Of a stretch of DNA of 48,334 nt, positions 32,264-40,245 are shown in pieces. Source of the DNA: Chloroflexota bacterium (lineage in GTDB: Bacteria > Chloroflexota > Dehalococcoidia > CAUJGQ01). Below the pieces are notes generated by a model. It did no database searches. It saw only the letters and a list, made by a program, of their open reading frames with translations, and was not told the origin of the DNA. The stretch is from positions 1 to 48,334 of the forward strand of contig CAUJGQ010000017.1 of NCBI GenBank assembly GCA_963170165.1. The letters run 5' to 3'. The position numbers were made by a program, and so were the translations under genes. The first letter of the stretch is position 1, and each line of letters begins with the position of its first letter.

Positions 32264-33607
32264 TCACGGCAGTGCCGCTGCTACCTCGTCGATGGCCCCG
32301 GCCAGACGCGCCACCAGCTCGTCAATCTCCAGTTCGGTGATTACCAGCGGCGGGCCGATCAACAACTGGTCTCCACGCACTCCATCAACATTACCCGCAC
32401 CGGGGTAGATGATCAGCCCGCGGGCGAAGGCTGCTTCCCCCACCCGCTCGGCCACCCGCAGCGAGCGGTCGAACGGCGCCTTGGTTGCGCGATCGCGCAC
32501 AAACTCGATCCCGCGCATCAACCCCATCCCGCGGATGTCCCCGACGATACGCCGGCCGGCCAGTGGTTGCAGCCGTTCCCCGAGGTATGTCCCCAATCGC
32601 GCCGCGCGCGCTACCAAGCCGTGTGCGCGGACGTACTGAAGTACGGCCGCTCCGGCCGCCGCTGACGGCGGGTGACCGCCATAGGTGAATCCGTGAATAA
32701 ACGCGCCGCTGCCCTGGGCTATCGCGGCGAACAGTGGCTCGCGCACGATCATCGCTGCCAGGGGTGCATAGCCGCCGCTGACACCCTTGCCGGTGGTGAT
32801 GATGTCCGGCACAACGCCCCAGTGATTCATGGCGAAGCTCTCGCCGGTGCGGCCAATGCCGGTCATCACCTCATCGGCGATGAACAGCACGTCGTAGCGG
32901 CTGCAGATGTCGCGGATGATGGGAAAATACTCCGGCGGCGGCGTGATGGCGCCGCCGGCAGCGCCGACCAGCGGCTCGGCGATGAACGCCGCAACGTACT
33001 CCGGCCCCTGCCGGATGATCTCCTCTTCCAGCGCGGTAGCGCAGCGCGTGCCGCATGACGGGGGCTCCAAACCGAAGGGACAGCGATAGCAGTAGGCGGG
33101 TGGGATGTGTGGCACATCCATCAGCAGCGGTGTATACGGCCGGCGGCGGGCAGCGTGCCCCGCGAGCGACAGCGCCCCCAGTGTGTTGCCGTGGTAGCTC
33201 GTCCACCGGGCAATCACCTTCTGCTTTTGCGGCCTGCCCGTCTCCAGGAAGAACTGACGGGCGAACTTGACGGCGCTCTCGTTGGCCTCTGAACCGCCTG
33301 AAACAGGGTACACCCGGCTGAGGTCGCCGGGCGCCATCTCCGCCAGCCGCTCGGCCAGCTCCTCCTGGGCGCGCACGGCGAAGTGCGTCCCGTGGACGTA
33401 CGAAACCTGTTCAGCCTGTGCCCGCTGCGCCTCAATCACCTCCCGCACGCCATGGCCGATGGAGGCTACGAGCGCGCCGGAGGACCCATCCAGGATGCGG
33501 CGGCCGTCTTCGGTCTCGATCCAGACCCCTTCTGCACGTCGCACTCGCGGCACGTCATGTACCGCCGACCGTCGAAACAGGTGCCCCGCCGGCTGCACGT
33601 TGGTCAT
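32264..33607 (-). CDS. Class III (omega-type) aminotransferase
   Basis: A 446-residue PLP enzyme. ATG 33607 follows GGGGCG by 8 bases. Features are G-S-S-G-A-L-V near the N terminus, S-G-G-S-E-A-N-E-S-A-V-K (PLP phosphate contact), the aspartate in I-A-D-E-V-M-T-G and the Schiff-base lysine in T-T-G-K-G-V-S-G-G-Y. Several cysteines (C-Y-R-C-P-F-G...C-G-T-R-C) lie in the middle, as in some omega-amino acid:pyruvate and related transaminases. The substrate is not evident. It ends 3 bp from the convergent PH-like gene. Confidence 0.88.
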   Translation of the reverse strand: MTNVQPAGHLFRRSAVHDVPRVRRAEGVWIETEDGRRILDGSSGALVASIGHGVREVIEAQRAQAEQVSYVHGTHFAVRAQEELAERLAEMAPGDLSRVYPVSGGSEANESAVKFARQFFLETGRPQKQKVIARWTSYHGNTLGALSLAGHAARRRPYTPLLMDVPHIPPAYCYRCPFGLEPPSCGTRCATALEEEIIRQGPEYVAAFIAEPLVGAAGGAITPPPEYFPIIRDICSRYDVLFIADEVMTGIGRTGESFAMNHWGVVPDIITTGKGVSGGYAPLAAMIVREPLFAAIAQGSGAFIHGFTYGGHPPSAAAGAAVLQYVRAHGLVARAARLGTYLGERLQPLAGRRIVGDIRGMGLMRGIEFVRDRATKAPFDRSLRVAERVGEAAFARGLIIYPGAGNVDGVRGDQLLIGPPLVITELEIDELVARLAGAIDEVAAALP

Positions 33608-33737
33608 CGCCGAACGCCCCTTCCGCCATACTGGCCGGAGCATACCATGCCTCGCGGCGCCGCTCGCTCGTATCCGCGGGCTTTGTCACAATGCCGGCAG
33701 GGGGACCGCTCGCAAGCCGTACCCGGAGGGAGTTTGC

Positions 33738-34439
33738 ATGGCGCTCGTCATCGGCCTGGCCGGAGCCATCGCCACCGGCAAGAGCACGATTTGTCGCACG
33801 GTGGAGTCACTGGGTGGCGTTCACTGTAATGGCGATACCTTGGTTCATCAGCTCTACGCCCCAGGCACTCCTGGCTTCGACCGGGTGGTAGCCGAGTTTG
33901 GCGAGGATGTGGTAGGCGAGGACGGCTACGTTGATCGCAAGGTGCTGGGCGCCAAGGTGTTCGGCAATCCGGAGAAGATGCGACGGCTGACAACAGCCAT
34001 GGGCGACATCGCCGGCCTGTTCCAGCAGACCATTGCGGACTATCGCGCCAATTTGCCCGATGAGCAGGTCGCCATCATCGAAGCCGTCAATCTGGTAGAA
34101 GCCGGCTATGGGATGTGGTGCGACCAGGTATGGGTCGTTGCCGCCGAGCCGGACTCCATGCGTGCTCGGCTGATGGCGCGCAACGGCTTCAGTGAGGATG
34201 AAGCCAACCAGCGTATCGGCAGCCAGCGCGACTGGCGGCTCCGCGCCCCAGCCGCTGACTGGGTCGTCCACAATGACGGCACCGAAGCCGAGCTAGAGGA
34301 CGCGGTGCGCACCGAGGTCGCGCGGCTGCTGGCGCTGCGTCGCGCTGGTCAGCTGCCCGCGTCGGTGTACGCCGCCTGGCGCGAGCAGGCGATGGCAGCG
34401 CTGCGGGCCCAGGGAGCATCCCCGCAAGGCACACGGTAG
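33738..34439 (+). CDS. coaE: Dephospho-CoA kinase-like protein
   Basis: A 233-residue P-loop kinase. ATG 33738 follows GGAGGGAG; the open frame upstream is antisense to the aminotransferase. Walker A is G-A-I-A-T-G-K-S, and the CoaE-type N-G-D-T-L-V-H-Q-L-Y and F-G-E-D-V-V-x-x-D-G-Y-V-D-R-K-V-L-G segments are clear. The usual 'E-x-I-x-H-P' helix after L-F is altered (MRRLTTAMGDIAG), and the C terminus is about 30 residues longer than normal. It would phosphorylate dephospho-CoA in the last step of CoA synthesis; a diverged paralogue is possible. Confidence 0.78.
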   Translation: MALVIGLAGAIATGKSTICRTVESLGGVHCNGDTLVHQLYAPGTPGFDRVVAEFGEDVVGEDGYVDRKVLGAKVFGNPEKMRRLTTAMGDIAGLFQQTIADYRANLPDEQVAIIEAVNLVEAGYGMWCDQVWVVAAEPDSMRARLMARNGFSEDEANQRIGSQRDWRLRAPAADWVVHNDGTEAELEDAVRTEVARLLALRRAGQLPASVYAAWREQAMAALRAQGASPQGTR

Positions 34440-34459
34440 CGGTGCCGGCGGCGCACACC

Positions 34460-34483
34460 GGGGCAGGTCCGTACCCCTGCCCC
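34460..34483. terminator. Hairpin between convergent coaE and regulator genes
   Basis: GGGGCAGG (34460-34467) pairs perfectly with CCTGCCCC (34476-34483), 8 bp with an 8-base loop, 21 bp past coaE. It can serve both converging transcripts; the plus strand continues AGGTTTGG. Confidence 0.5.
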
Positions 34484-34566
34484 AGGTTTGGCTGCGTCAC
34501 CGCCGGCAGACGCTCCCCGCCAGCCGCTATCCACCGCCCGAATCAGAACACGACAGGCGCCCAGCA

Positions 34567-35397
34567 TCAGGCCTGGGCGGCACTCTCGCGGGCGGCGAGC
34601 GTGCGGCGCTCCAGGAGGTAGCCGAAGCCGCGCACATTGACAATCAGATCGCCATCGCTGCCGGCGGCGGTCAGCTTATTGCGCAGCCGCCAGATGTGCA
34701 CCTTGAGGATGTCCTTGGCCTCCTGCTCTGAGGCCTCGTAGCCGTGAACCTCGCGGAACAGCTCTGCGTGCGAAACGACGCGGCCGGGTCGGCGGGCCAG
34801 GTGGGCGATGATGCGGAACTCTGTCGGCGTCAGCGGCACCGGCCGGCCACTGGCCTGCACTTCAAACCGCTCCAGGTCCACGCTCAGGTCGCGCACCTTG
34901 ACCACTTCGGGTGCTGGTCCGCGCTGAGTAGCCACGACAATCCGGCACAGGACCGCCAGTTGCGCCGCCACCGCCGCCGCGGGGGTGTCCTGCGCCACCC
35001 ACAAGTCGTATCCGGCCCCTAGCACCGCGCCAAGCTCTGCCGCCGGGTGGGCCGCCTGTAACATGACGGGCATCCGCGGGAAGGCGCTCTTGAGCCGGCG
35101 CACGGCTGCCCGGGCAGCGTCGTCGAAGGCGGCGGCCGTAACCACCGCCGCGGCCATGGCGCCGTCCGGCCAGGTGATGTCACCACTGACCTGGACAGCG
35201 GCGACGCTCAGCCGCTCCTGGCGCAGGGCACGCACCAGGTCATCGACGGCCCGACCGGGCAGATAGGCTACGAGCACACGGGCCGCCGCCGGGTCTGAGG
35301 TCATGCCGGCCATACCCCCTCCGAGTGCCTTACGGGCGCGGGCCGCGCGCACCGGCCGGCCCTGTTGGAGGTTATCGGCAACTTCGGGGTCGTTCAT
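34567..35397 (-). CDS. Orphan OmpR/PhoB-type regulator with degenerate receiver
   Basis: A 276-residue protein. ATG 35397 follows GGCAGGAGC. Residues about 35-150 have the length and alpha/beta pattern of a receiver domain, but the N-terminal acidic pair (here A-Y-L-P) and the phosphoacceptor Asp are absent. Residues about 165-265 are a clear winged-helix DNA-binding domain: 'PLTPTEFRIIAHLARRPGRVVSHAELFREVHGY' and V-H-I-W-R-L-R-N-K-L with V-R-G-F-G-Y-L-L. No histidine kinase is adjacent. It likely works without phosphorylation, as atypical or constitutive regulators do. It precedes no gene on its strand; the formyltransferase lies 22 bp upstream on the same strand. Confidence 0.8.
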   Translation of the reverse strand: MNDPEVADNLQQGRPVRAARARKALGGGMAGMTSDPAAARVLVAYLPGRAVDDLVRALRQERLSVAAVQVSGDITWPDGAMAAAVVTAAAFDDAARAAVRRLKSAFPRMPVMLQAAHPAAELGAVLGAGYDLWVAQDTPAAAVAAQLAVLCRIVVATQRGPAPEVVKVRDLSVDLERFEVQASGRPVPLTPTEFRIIAHLARRPGRVVSHAELFREVHGYEASEQEAKDILKVHIWRLRNKLTAAGSDGDLIVNVRGFGYLLERRTLAARESAAQA

Positions 35398-35419
35398 GAC
35401 TGCTCCTGCCGGGATTTCC

Positions 35420-36358
35420 CTAGCGCGCCGCAGGCGGACCACCCAGCGTCTCTCCCACGGCGGCGCCGGTAGCTTTTGCCCAGGCCGCCGCTGGCTGCTT
35501 GGCGCCCCCCAGCGCCTGCAGACGCTTGATGCGCACCGCTCCGTCGCGCAGCGCCACCAGCACACCGCTGTCATCGATGGCCAGTAGCTCCCCCGGTCGC
35601 CCCAGTGTACCCCCCGGGACGAGGTTACTGTCATAGAGCTTAACCTGGTTGCCTCGATACGTGGCATTGGCGCCCGGTGTCGGGTTGGCCCCGCGGATCA
35701 GGTTGTGGATCGCCTGCGGCGCTGCCTGCCAGTCCACCCACGTATGCTCGTCCCGGCAGATGGGCTCATACGTCGCCTTGGTATGATCCTGCTCGATGCG
35801 CGGAGCCGTGCCGTCTCTCACCATCCGTACGGACTCCACCATCGCCTCGACGCCCATCGGGAACAGCTGCCCAAAGTACAGCGAAGTAACGGTATCGTCC
35901 GGGCCGATAGGTACCTCGCGTTGTAGCAGCACCGGACCGGTATCGATGCCTTCGTCCGGCCAGAAGATCGTCAGGCCGGTCTTGGCATCGCCCTGCATGA
36001 TCGCCCAGTTGATGGCGCTAGCGCCGCGGTGCAGCGGTAGCAGCGACGGATGATACTGCACGGTCTTGAGCGGCGGGGCGAACAGCACGCTCTCGGGGAT
36101 GATGTCCGTCACGAACGCCATCACGTTGAGATCTGGCTTGAGGTCGAGGTATTGCTGCACGACCGCCGCGTCGCGCCGCAGCCGCCGGGTGGGCAACACC
36201 GGCAAACCCGCCGCCTCGGCCGCCGCACGGAGCGGGTCCGGTCGTGCGCCATCGGGAGTCGCCGGGGCGCACACCCCCACCACCGCTTCACCGGCATCCT
36301 GCAACGCCTTGAGCACCGCCTCGCCGAACGCTGCCTGACCAATCAACACAATGCGCAT
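35420..36358 (-). CDS. Formyltransferase / 10-formyl-THF hydrolase-like protein
   Basis: A 312-residue member of the formyl-transferase family. The catalytic core is Y-H-P-S-L-L-P-L-H-R-G-A-S-A-I-N-W-A and the aspartate in G-I-D-T-G-P. The central segment 'LFPMGVEAMVESVRMVRDGTAPR' and 'AIHNLIRGANPTPGA' resemble the N-terminal hydrolase domain of 10-formyl-THF dehydrogenase more than Fmt. A C-terminal Fmt_C-like barrel is present (215-300). It may transfer or hydrolyse the formyl group of formyl-folate. ATG 36358 is chosen over an upstream start. The gene is divergent from coxG-S-M, 142 bp away. Confidence 0.8.
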   Translation of the reverse strand: MRIVLIGQAAFGEAVLKALQDAGEAVVGVCAPATPDGARPDPLRAAAEAAGLPVLPTRRLRRDAAVVQQYLDLKPDLNVMAFVTDIIPESVLFAPPLKTVQYHPSLLPLHRGASAINWAIMQGDAKTGLTIFWPDEGIDTGPVLLQREVPIGPDDTVTSLYFGQLFPMGVEAMVESVRMVRDGTAPRIEQDHTKATYEPICRDEHTWVDWQAAPQAIHNLIRGANPTPGANATYRGNQVKLYDSNLVPGGTLGRPGELLAIDDSGVLVALRDGAVRIKRLQALGGAKQPAAAWAKATGAAVGETLGGPPAAR

Positions 36359-36447
36359 CCACAACCCCCGCACATCCAGGTTCCACCGCCCGCACGGTAG
36401 CGCCCGCGCGCGCAGCCGGTCAAGCGCGTGTGCCGCTGTCAGTGCCG

Positions 36448-36456
36448 TGGTACGAT
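36448..36456 (+). promoter_or_regulatory. Candidate extended -10 upstream of coxG
   Basis: TGG followed by TACGAT (36451-36456), 45 bases before the coxG start, in the divergent gap with the formyltransferase. No -35 match. Confidence 0.3.
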
Positions 36457-36500
36457 GCATCCGGCGCACCACGGGCACTTGCCCCTCTTGGTTTGGATCG

Positions 36501-36965
36501 ATGCCGCTGCATGTCGAGGGCCGGTATAGCTTCGCCGCTCCGATTCAGCGCGTGTGGGAGACGTTGCTCGACCCCGCGGCCATCTCCGGCTGCATGCCCG
36601 GCCGCGAGCGCTTTGAGCAGATCGGGCCGGACGAGTTCGAAGTTACGCTCAAGGTCAAGATCGGCCCTGTCAGCGGCGACGGCACCGCTCGCGTCACACT
36701 GCTGGACCAGCACGAGCCCGTTCGCTACCGCATGCGGGTCCACGGCGGTGGCGGCATCGGCATGATTGACGGCGCCGGCGACATCGAGCTTGCCGGCAGC
36801 GGCGGTGTAACGATGGTCACCTACCGCGGCGACGCCGACGTGACCGGCAAGGTGGCGGCTGTTGGCCAGCGGCTGCTGAGCGCCAGCGCCAAAATGATGA
36901 TCGGCCAGTTCTTCAAGTGCATGGAGGGACGGCTCGCCGCCGTGGAGCCACGAGGAGCGCAATGA
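36501..36965 (+). CDS. coxG: CoxG-family protein (CO dehydrogenase subunit G)
   Basis: A 154-residue SRPBCC-fold protein: '[49 protein letters not shown]' type sequence is characteristic of CoxG. CoxG helps anchor CO dehydrogenase-type molybdenum hydroxylases to the membrane or link them to quinones. Its stop overlaps the coxS start by ATGA. ATG 36501 lacks a strong ribosome site. Confidence 0.85.
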   Translation: MPLHVEGRYSFAAPIQRVWETLLDPAAISGCMPGRERFEQIGPDEFEVTLKVKIGPVSGDGTARVTLLDQHEPVRYRMRVHGGGGIGMIDGAGDIELAGSGGVTMVTYRGDADVTGKVAAVGQRLLSASAKMMIGQFFKCMEGRLAAVEPRGAQ

Positions 36966-37453
36966 CGCTGTCCCATACCATTGAGCTTTCTGTCAACGGC
37001 CGGCCGCGCACCGCAGATGTCGCGCCACGGCTGCTGCTGGTGCACTTTCTGCGCGATACCCTGGGCCTGACCGGCACGCACTCCGGCTGCGACACCAGCC
37101 AGTGTGGCGCCTGTACCGTGCTGGTGGATGGCGCGGCGGTCAAGTCCTGCACCGTGCTGGCCGTGCAGGTGGCCGGCCGCACGATCACCACGGTTGAGGG
37201 GCTGGCGCAGGGGGAGCGGCTACACCCCATCCAGCAGGCATTCTGGGACGCTCACGGCCTGCAATGCGGCTTCTGCACACCTGGGATGATGCTCACGGCA
37301 ATTGACCTGCTCGCGCGCTCGCCGCACCCTGCGGAAGCCGAGGTGCGCGAAGCGCTGAGCGGTAACCTGTGCCGGTGCACCGGCTATCAGCACATCGTCG
37401 CGGCGGTGCAACGCGCGGCGGCGGCGATGCGGCCCACTGAGCCCGCGGAGTAA
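36962..37453 (+). CDS. coxS: [2Fe-2S] small subunit of a molybdenum hydroxylase
   Basis: A 163-residue xanthine oxidase-family small subunit. The plant-ferredoxin cluster is C-D-T-S-Q-C-G-A-C followed by a fourth cysteine in V-K-S-C (residues about 44-64); the second cluster is C-G-F-C-T-P-G-M and C-R-C-T-G-Y. It passes electrons from the Mo site to FAD in CoxM. It overlaps coxG and is 5 bp from coxM. The substrate may be CO or an aldehyde/heteroaromatic; no large subunit is present to decide. Confidence 0.92.
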   Translation: MTLSHTIELSVNGRPRTADVAPRLLLVHFLRDTLGLTGTHSGCDTSQCGACTVLVDGAAVKSCTVLAVQVAGRTITTVEGLAQGERLHPIQQAFWDAHGLQCGFCTPGMMLTAIDLLARSPHPAEAEVREALSGNLCRCTGYQHIVAAVQRAAAAMRPTEPAE

Positions 37454-37458
37454 CGGCC

Positions 37459-38328
37459 ATGGTCCCTGCAGAGTTCGGCTATGTCGCCCCTCGCACCATC
37501 ACCGAGGCGCTGGCGCTGCTCGAACGATATGGCGACAGCGCACGGCTGCTGGCGGGCGGCCACAGCCTTATCCCGCTGATGAAGCTGCGCCTGGCCATGC
37601 CCTCGATGTTGATCGACCTGGGGGAGATCACCGAGTTGCGCGGCATCCGCGACGACTCCGGCACACTGGTAATCGGCGCCACGACGACGCATGCCACCGT
37701 TGCCGCCAACGAGCTGGTGCGTGCCCGGTACCCGGTGCTGGCTGAGGCCGCGGGCCAGATCGGCGATGTGCAGGTGCGCAACCGCGGCACCATTGGCGGC
37801 TCGCTCGCGCACGCCGATCCCGCCGCCGACCTACCGGCCGTCATGCTGGCGCTGGATGCGCAGCTCAACATCTGCAGCCCGGCTGGCGCGCGCCTGGTGG
37901 CCGCTCGCTCGTTCTTCGAAGGGATGTTCACCACCCAGCTGGCCGCCACCGAGATGCTGACCGAAATTCGCTTGCCACCGCTGCCCGCCCGCACCGGCAC
38001 CGCCTACCAGAAGGCCGCCAACCTCGCCTCCGGCTATGCCATCGTCGGAGTCGCCGTCGTGGTGACGCTGGATAGTGACGGTGCCGTCGCCGCCGCGCGC
38101 ATCGGTGTGACCGGCGCGGGCGCCCAGCCGGTGCGCGCCACCACGGCCGAGGCGGCCTTGGCGGGACGGGTGCCAGGCGAAGCCAACCTCTCGATGGCTG
38201 CCAGTGCCGCCGGCCACGACATCGAAGACCCGCTGGACGATATGCACGCCAGTGCTGACTACCGCCGCCACCTCGTTGCCGTCCACACGCGGCGGGCGCT
38301 TGAGCGTGCGATTGCGGCGGCGGGCTGA
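37459..38328 (+). CDS. coxM: FAD-binding medium subunit of a molybdenum hydroxylase
   Basis: A 289-residue CoxM-type flavoprotein. FAD motifs A-G-G-H-S-L-I-P (about 33-40) and T-I-G-G-S-L-A-H-A-D-P-A-A-D are intact; the CO dehydrogenase flavoprotein C-terminal domain follows. It accepts electrons from CoxS. The next feature is tRNA-His, not coxL, so the catalytic subunit gene must be elsewhere or lost. Confidence 0.92.
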   Translation: MVPAEFGYVAPRTITEALALLERYGDSARLLAGGHSLIPLMKLRLAMPSMLIDLGEITELRGIRDDSGTLVIGATTTHATVAANELVRARYPVLAEAAGQIGDVQVRNRGTIGGSLAHADPAADLPAVMLALDAQLNICSPAGARLVAARSFFEGMFTTQLAATEMLTEIRLPPLPARTGTAYQKAANLASGYAIVGVAVVVTLDSDGAVAAARIGVTGAGAQPVRATTAEAALAGRVPGEANLSMAASAAGHDIEDPLDDMHASADYRRHLVAVHTRRALERAIAAAG

Positions 38329-38330
38329 GC

Positions 38331-38359
38331 TTGTTCCAGCCCGCCCACGCTGGTAGCAT
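38331..38359 (+). promoter_or_regulatory. Candidate tRNA-His promoter
   Basis: TTGTTC (38331-38336) and TAGCAT (38354-38359) with a 17-base spacer, 43 bases before the tRNA and just past the coxM stop. Confidence 0.4.
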
Positions 38360-38401
38360 GATGTCGTGCGGTGGGGCAACAGCCCCGCCGTCTGGTTGTA
38401 T

Positions 38402-38479
38402 GGCGGGCGTCGTCTAGTGGCCTAAGACGCCAGGTTGTGGCCCTGGAGACCGTGGGTTCGAATCCCACCGCTCGCCCCA
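38402..38479 (+). tRNA. tRNA-His (anticodon GTG)
   Basis: Complete cloverleaf with encoded CCA (38477-38479). Acceptor GCGGGCG/CGCTCGC plus the extra G(-1) paired with discriminator C, diagnostic of tRNA-His. D stem GTCT/AGAC, anticodon stem CCAGG/CCTGG with loop TTGTGGC (anticodon GTG), T stem GTGGG/CCCAC. Confidence 0.97.
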
Positions 38480-38561
38480 AGATGCGCTGGTCCGCCGGGC
38501 CGCGGCAGGTGCAGGGATCCCCTCTTTCGGCGCCAGCCGGGGAGGGGTTGCTGCATTTCGG

Positions 38562-39353
38562 CTATGACAGCACCAATGCCTCAAACGTCGCTCGGCTGAT
38601 GGTCTCCGGCACCGGCCGGCGCGGGCCGCGATAGCTGACACCCGCCTCCCCAGACGTCACCCGCACGACGCCGCGATTGACCAGCAGGCGGACCGCATCC
38701 GTCACCAGCGCTGGGTCGTGTACCACAGGTAGGCCGCGCCGGGTCAGGAACGGCAACAACGCCCGCCCTGCGGGCCGTCCGGCGAACAACTCCGGCTCAT
38801 CGCGCAGCAGCTCCACCAGCGCCGCGGCATACTCGGGCACCCGATAACGGCCCCGCAGCCGTTCGGCCATGACCGCCATTAGCGTCTCCTCGGGTCCGCC
38901 CGCCTGGAGGGGCAGAGGGCCCTCGGGCGCGTGCCACAAGGCGAAGCCGGCACGCAGCGCCGCGGCGAGGGGCCGCTCTTGCCCGGATACCGCCAGCCTC
39001 AGCAGCGCCGCGCGCCGGGCATTCGCCGGGTCGGTCAGGTCGCAGCCAGGGTCCAGCGGCTCCAGCAATTGCAGGGCGTTGGCGTAGCGGCTGCCCCAGC
39101 CGGTGACGAGCCGCCGTTCGCCGGCCCCCAGTGGCCGCAGTGCCACTACCGGTGTCAGCACGCCGTCATCCAGCCGGCGGCGGCGCTGAACGTATGCCCA
39201 CCACGCTGGCCCGCCCTGAACGTAGACGTGCGCGCCATCCACGGCTACGGGCGCCTGGGCGACCGGCACGTCGTAGATCAGGCCACGTTCGCCACCCGTA
39301 ACGGCGCGCAGCCCGGCGAGCAGCAGATCCCAGCCGTTCACAGTGGCGGCCAT
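38562..39353 (-). CDS. Unknown protein coupled to the SCO1664-family gene
   Basis: A 263-residue soluble protein of unknown family. ATG 39353 follows GGAGG at 8 bases and overlaps the upstream SCO1664-type gene by 16 bp, so the two are translationally coupled. It has a strand-rich N-terminal half (L-I-Y-D-V-P-V-A-Q-A-P-V-A-V-D-G) and a helical C-terminal half with a winged-helix flavour ('LVTDAVRLLVNRGVVRVT'). No catalytic motif was recognised. It might be a regulatory or accessory partner of the kinase-fold protein. Confidence 0.6.
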   Translation of the reverse strand: MAATVNGWDLLLAGLRAVTGGERGLIYDVPVAQAPVAVDGAHVYVQGGPAWWAYVQRRRRLDDGVLTPVVALRPLGAGERRLVTGWGSRYANALQLLEPLDPGCDLTDPANARRAALLRLAVSGQERPLAAALRAGFALWHAPEGPLPLQAGGPEETLMAVMAERLRGRYRVPEYAAALVELLRDEPELFAGRPAGRALLPFLTRRGLPVVHDPALVTDAVRLLVNRGVVRVTSGEAGVSYRGPRRPVPETISRATFEALVLS

Positions 39354-40117
39354 GGCACCGGCCTCCACGGCGGCGGCAGCGGATAGCTGCCCTCGCGGCA
39401 CAGCCGCTCTATCCGTGCCACCAGCGCCCGCACCTCGGTTGGATGCAGCAGTTCATCCAGCTCCGCCAGGCCGTGCGCCCGCTCCGTCACCCAGCCAGCC
39501 AGCGGCCGGAGCTCATCCAGCAGGTCATTGGGGATCTCCGCACCGGCGTAGTCCCAGATAACGGTGCGCAGCTTGGTCTGTGTATGGAAGGTGAGGCCAT
39601 GGTCAATCCCCCAGATGTGACCATCCAGTGCCTCTAGGCAGTGGCCGCCCTTGCGGTCGGCGTTGTTGACGGCCGCATCGAACAGGGCCATCCGCTGCAG
39701 CTCGCGCTCGCGCCGGCCCTTCATCGTGAAGTATGAGGACCGTGGCCGGTGCTCGATGAACAACTGCACCGCACCGGGGCCGTGCGGGCCATCCCTTACC
39801 ACCGTCGGCGGAATCAACCGCCATCCCAGCGCCCGGGAGACCACATACGCCGCCCGCTCCCGCCGGTACAGCGTGCCGTCAGGGAAGTCGTGCAGGGGCG
39901 CTTCGCCGCGGCGGGGCTTATAGATTGCAGCGCTGCGTCCGCCCTCGTCGTCTTCGAGCAGCGCCGAAAAGACGTAGTTGGAGCCGGAGGGCAACAGCTC
40001 GACGCGTACGATGGCCGCCCGCTCCAGGAAGGTCACCACACACGGCTCGGCCGGGCTCCAGCTCCCGCCCGGCTGGCGCAGCACTATGGGTTGCCCTTGC
40101 CGCTCGGCCTGGCCCAT
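39338..40117 (-). CDS. SCO1664-family protein (PI3/4-kinase-like fold)
   Basis: A 259-residue protein starting at ATG 40117 behind GGGGAGGG. It carries the family hallmark 'FDAAVNNADRKGGH...WGIDHGLTFH' (catalytic-loop N-x-x-D-R-K-G-G-H and D-H-G), I-Y-K-P-R-R-G as probable nucleotide-binding lysine, and K-L-R-T-V-I-W-D-Y-A-G. The fold is that of phosphatidylinositol kinase/HipA-like enzymes; no biochemical role is established that I can cite. In actinomycetes the gene sits by DUF3090 and a histidine phosphatase; here neither neighbour is present, but an unknown coupled gene follows. Confidence 0.8.
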   Translation of the reverse strand: MGQAERQGQPIVLRQPGGSWSPAEPCVVTFLERAAIVRVELLPSGSNYVFSALLEDDEGGRSAAIYKPRRGEAPLHDFPDGTLYRRERAAYVVSRALGWRLIPPTVVRDGPHGPGAVQLFIEHRPRSSYFTMKGRRERELQRMALFDAAVNNADRKGGHCLEALDGHIWGIDHGLTFHTQTKLRTVIWDYAGAEIPNDLLDELRPLAGWVTERAHGLAELDELLHPTEVRALVARIERLCREGSYPLPPPWRPVPWPPL

Positions 40118-40245
40118 CGCCCTCCCCCGCCATCTGGGCCCACTGTAGCAGGTACGAGCATTGGAGCGGTGCGCGGCGGTGCAGCCGCGGGCACACGTGA
40201 CGGCCGCCGCGTGAGTCCCATGGCCACCGGACACCGAATGCTCCT

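Noticed and set aside
38259-38641. Minus-strand frames with W-D-S-N-P-R-S over tRNA-His
   Set aside because: Same tRNA antisense artefact.
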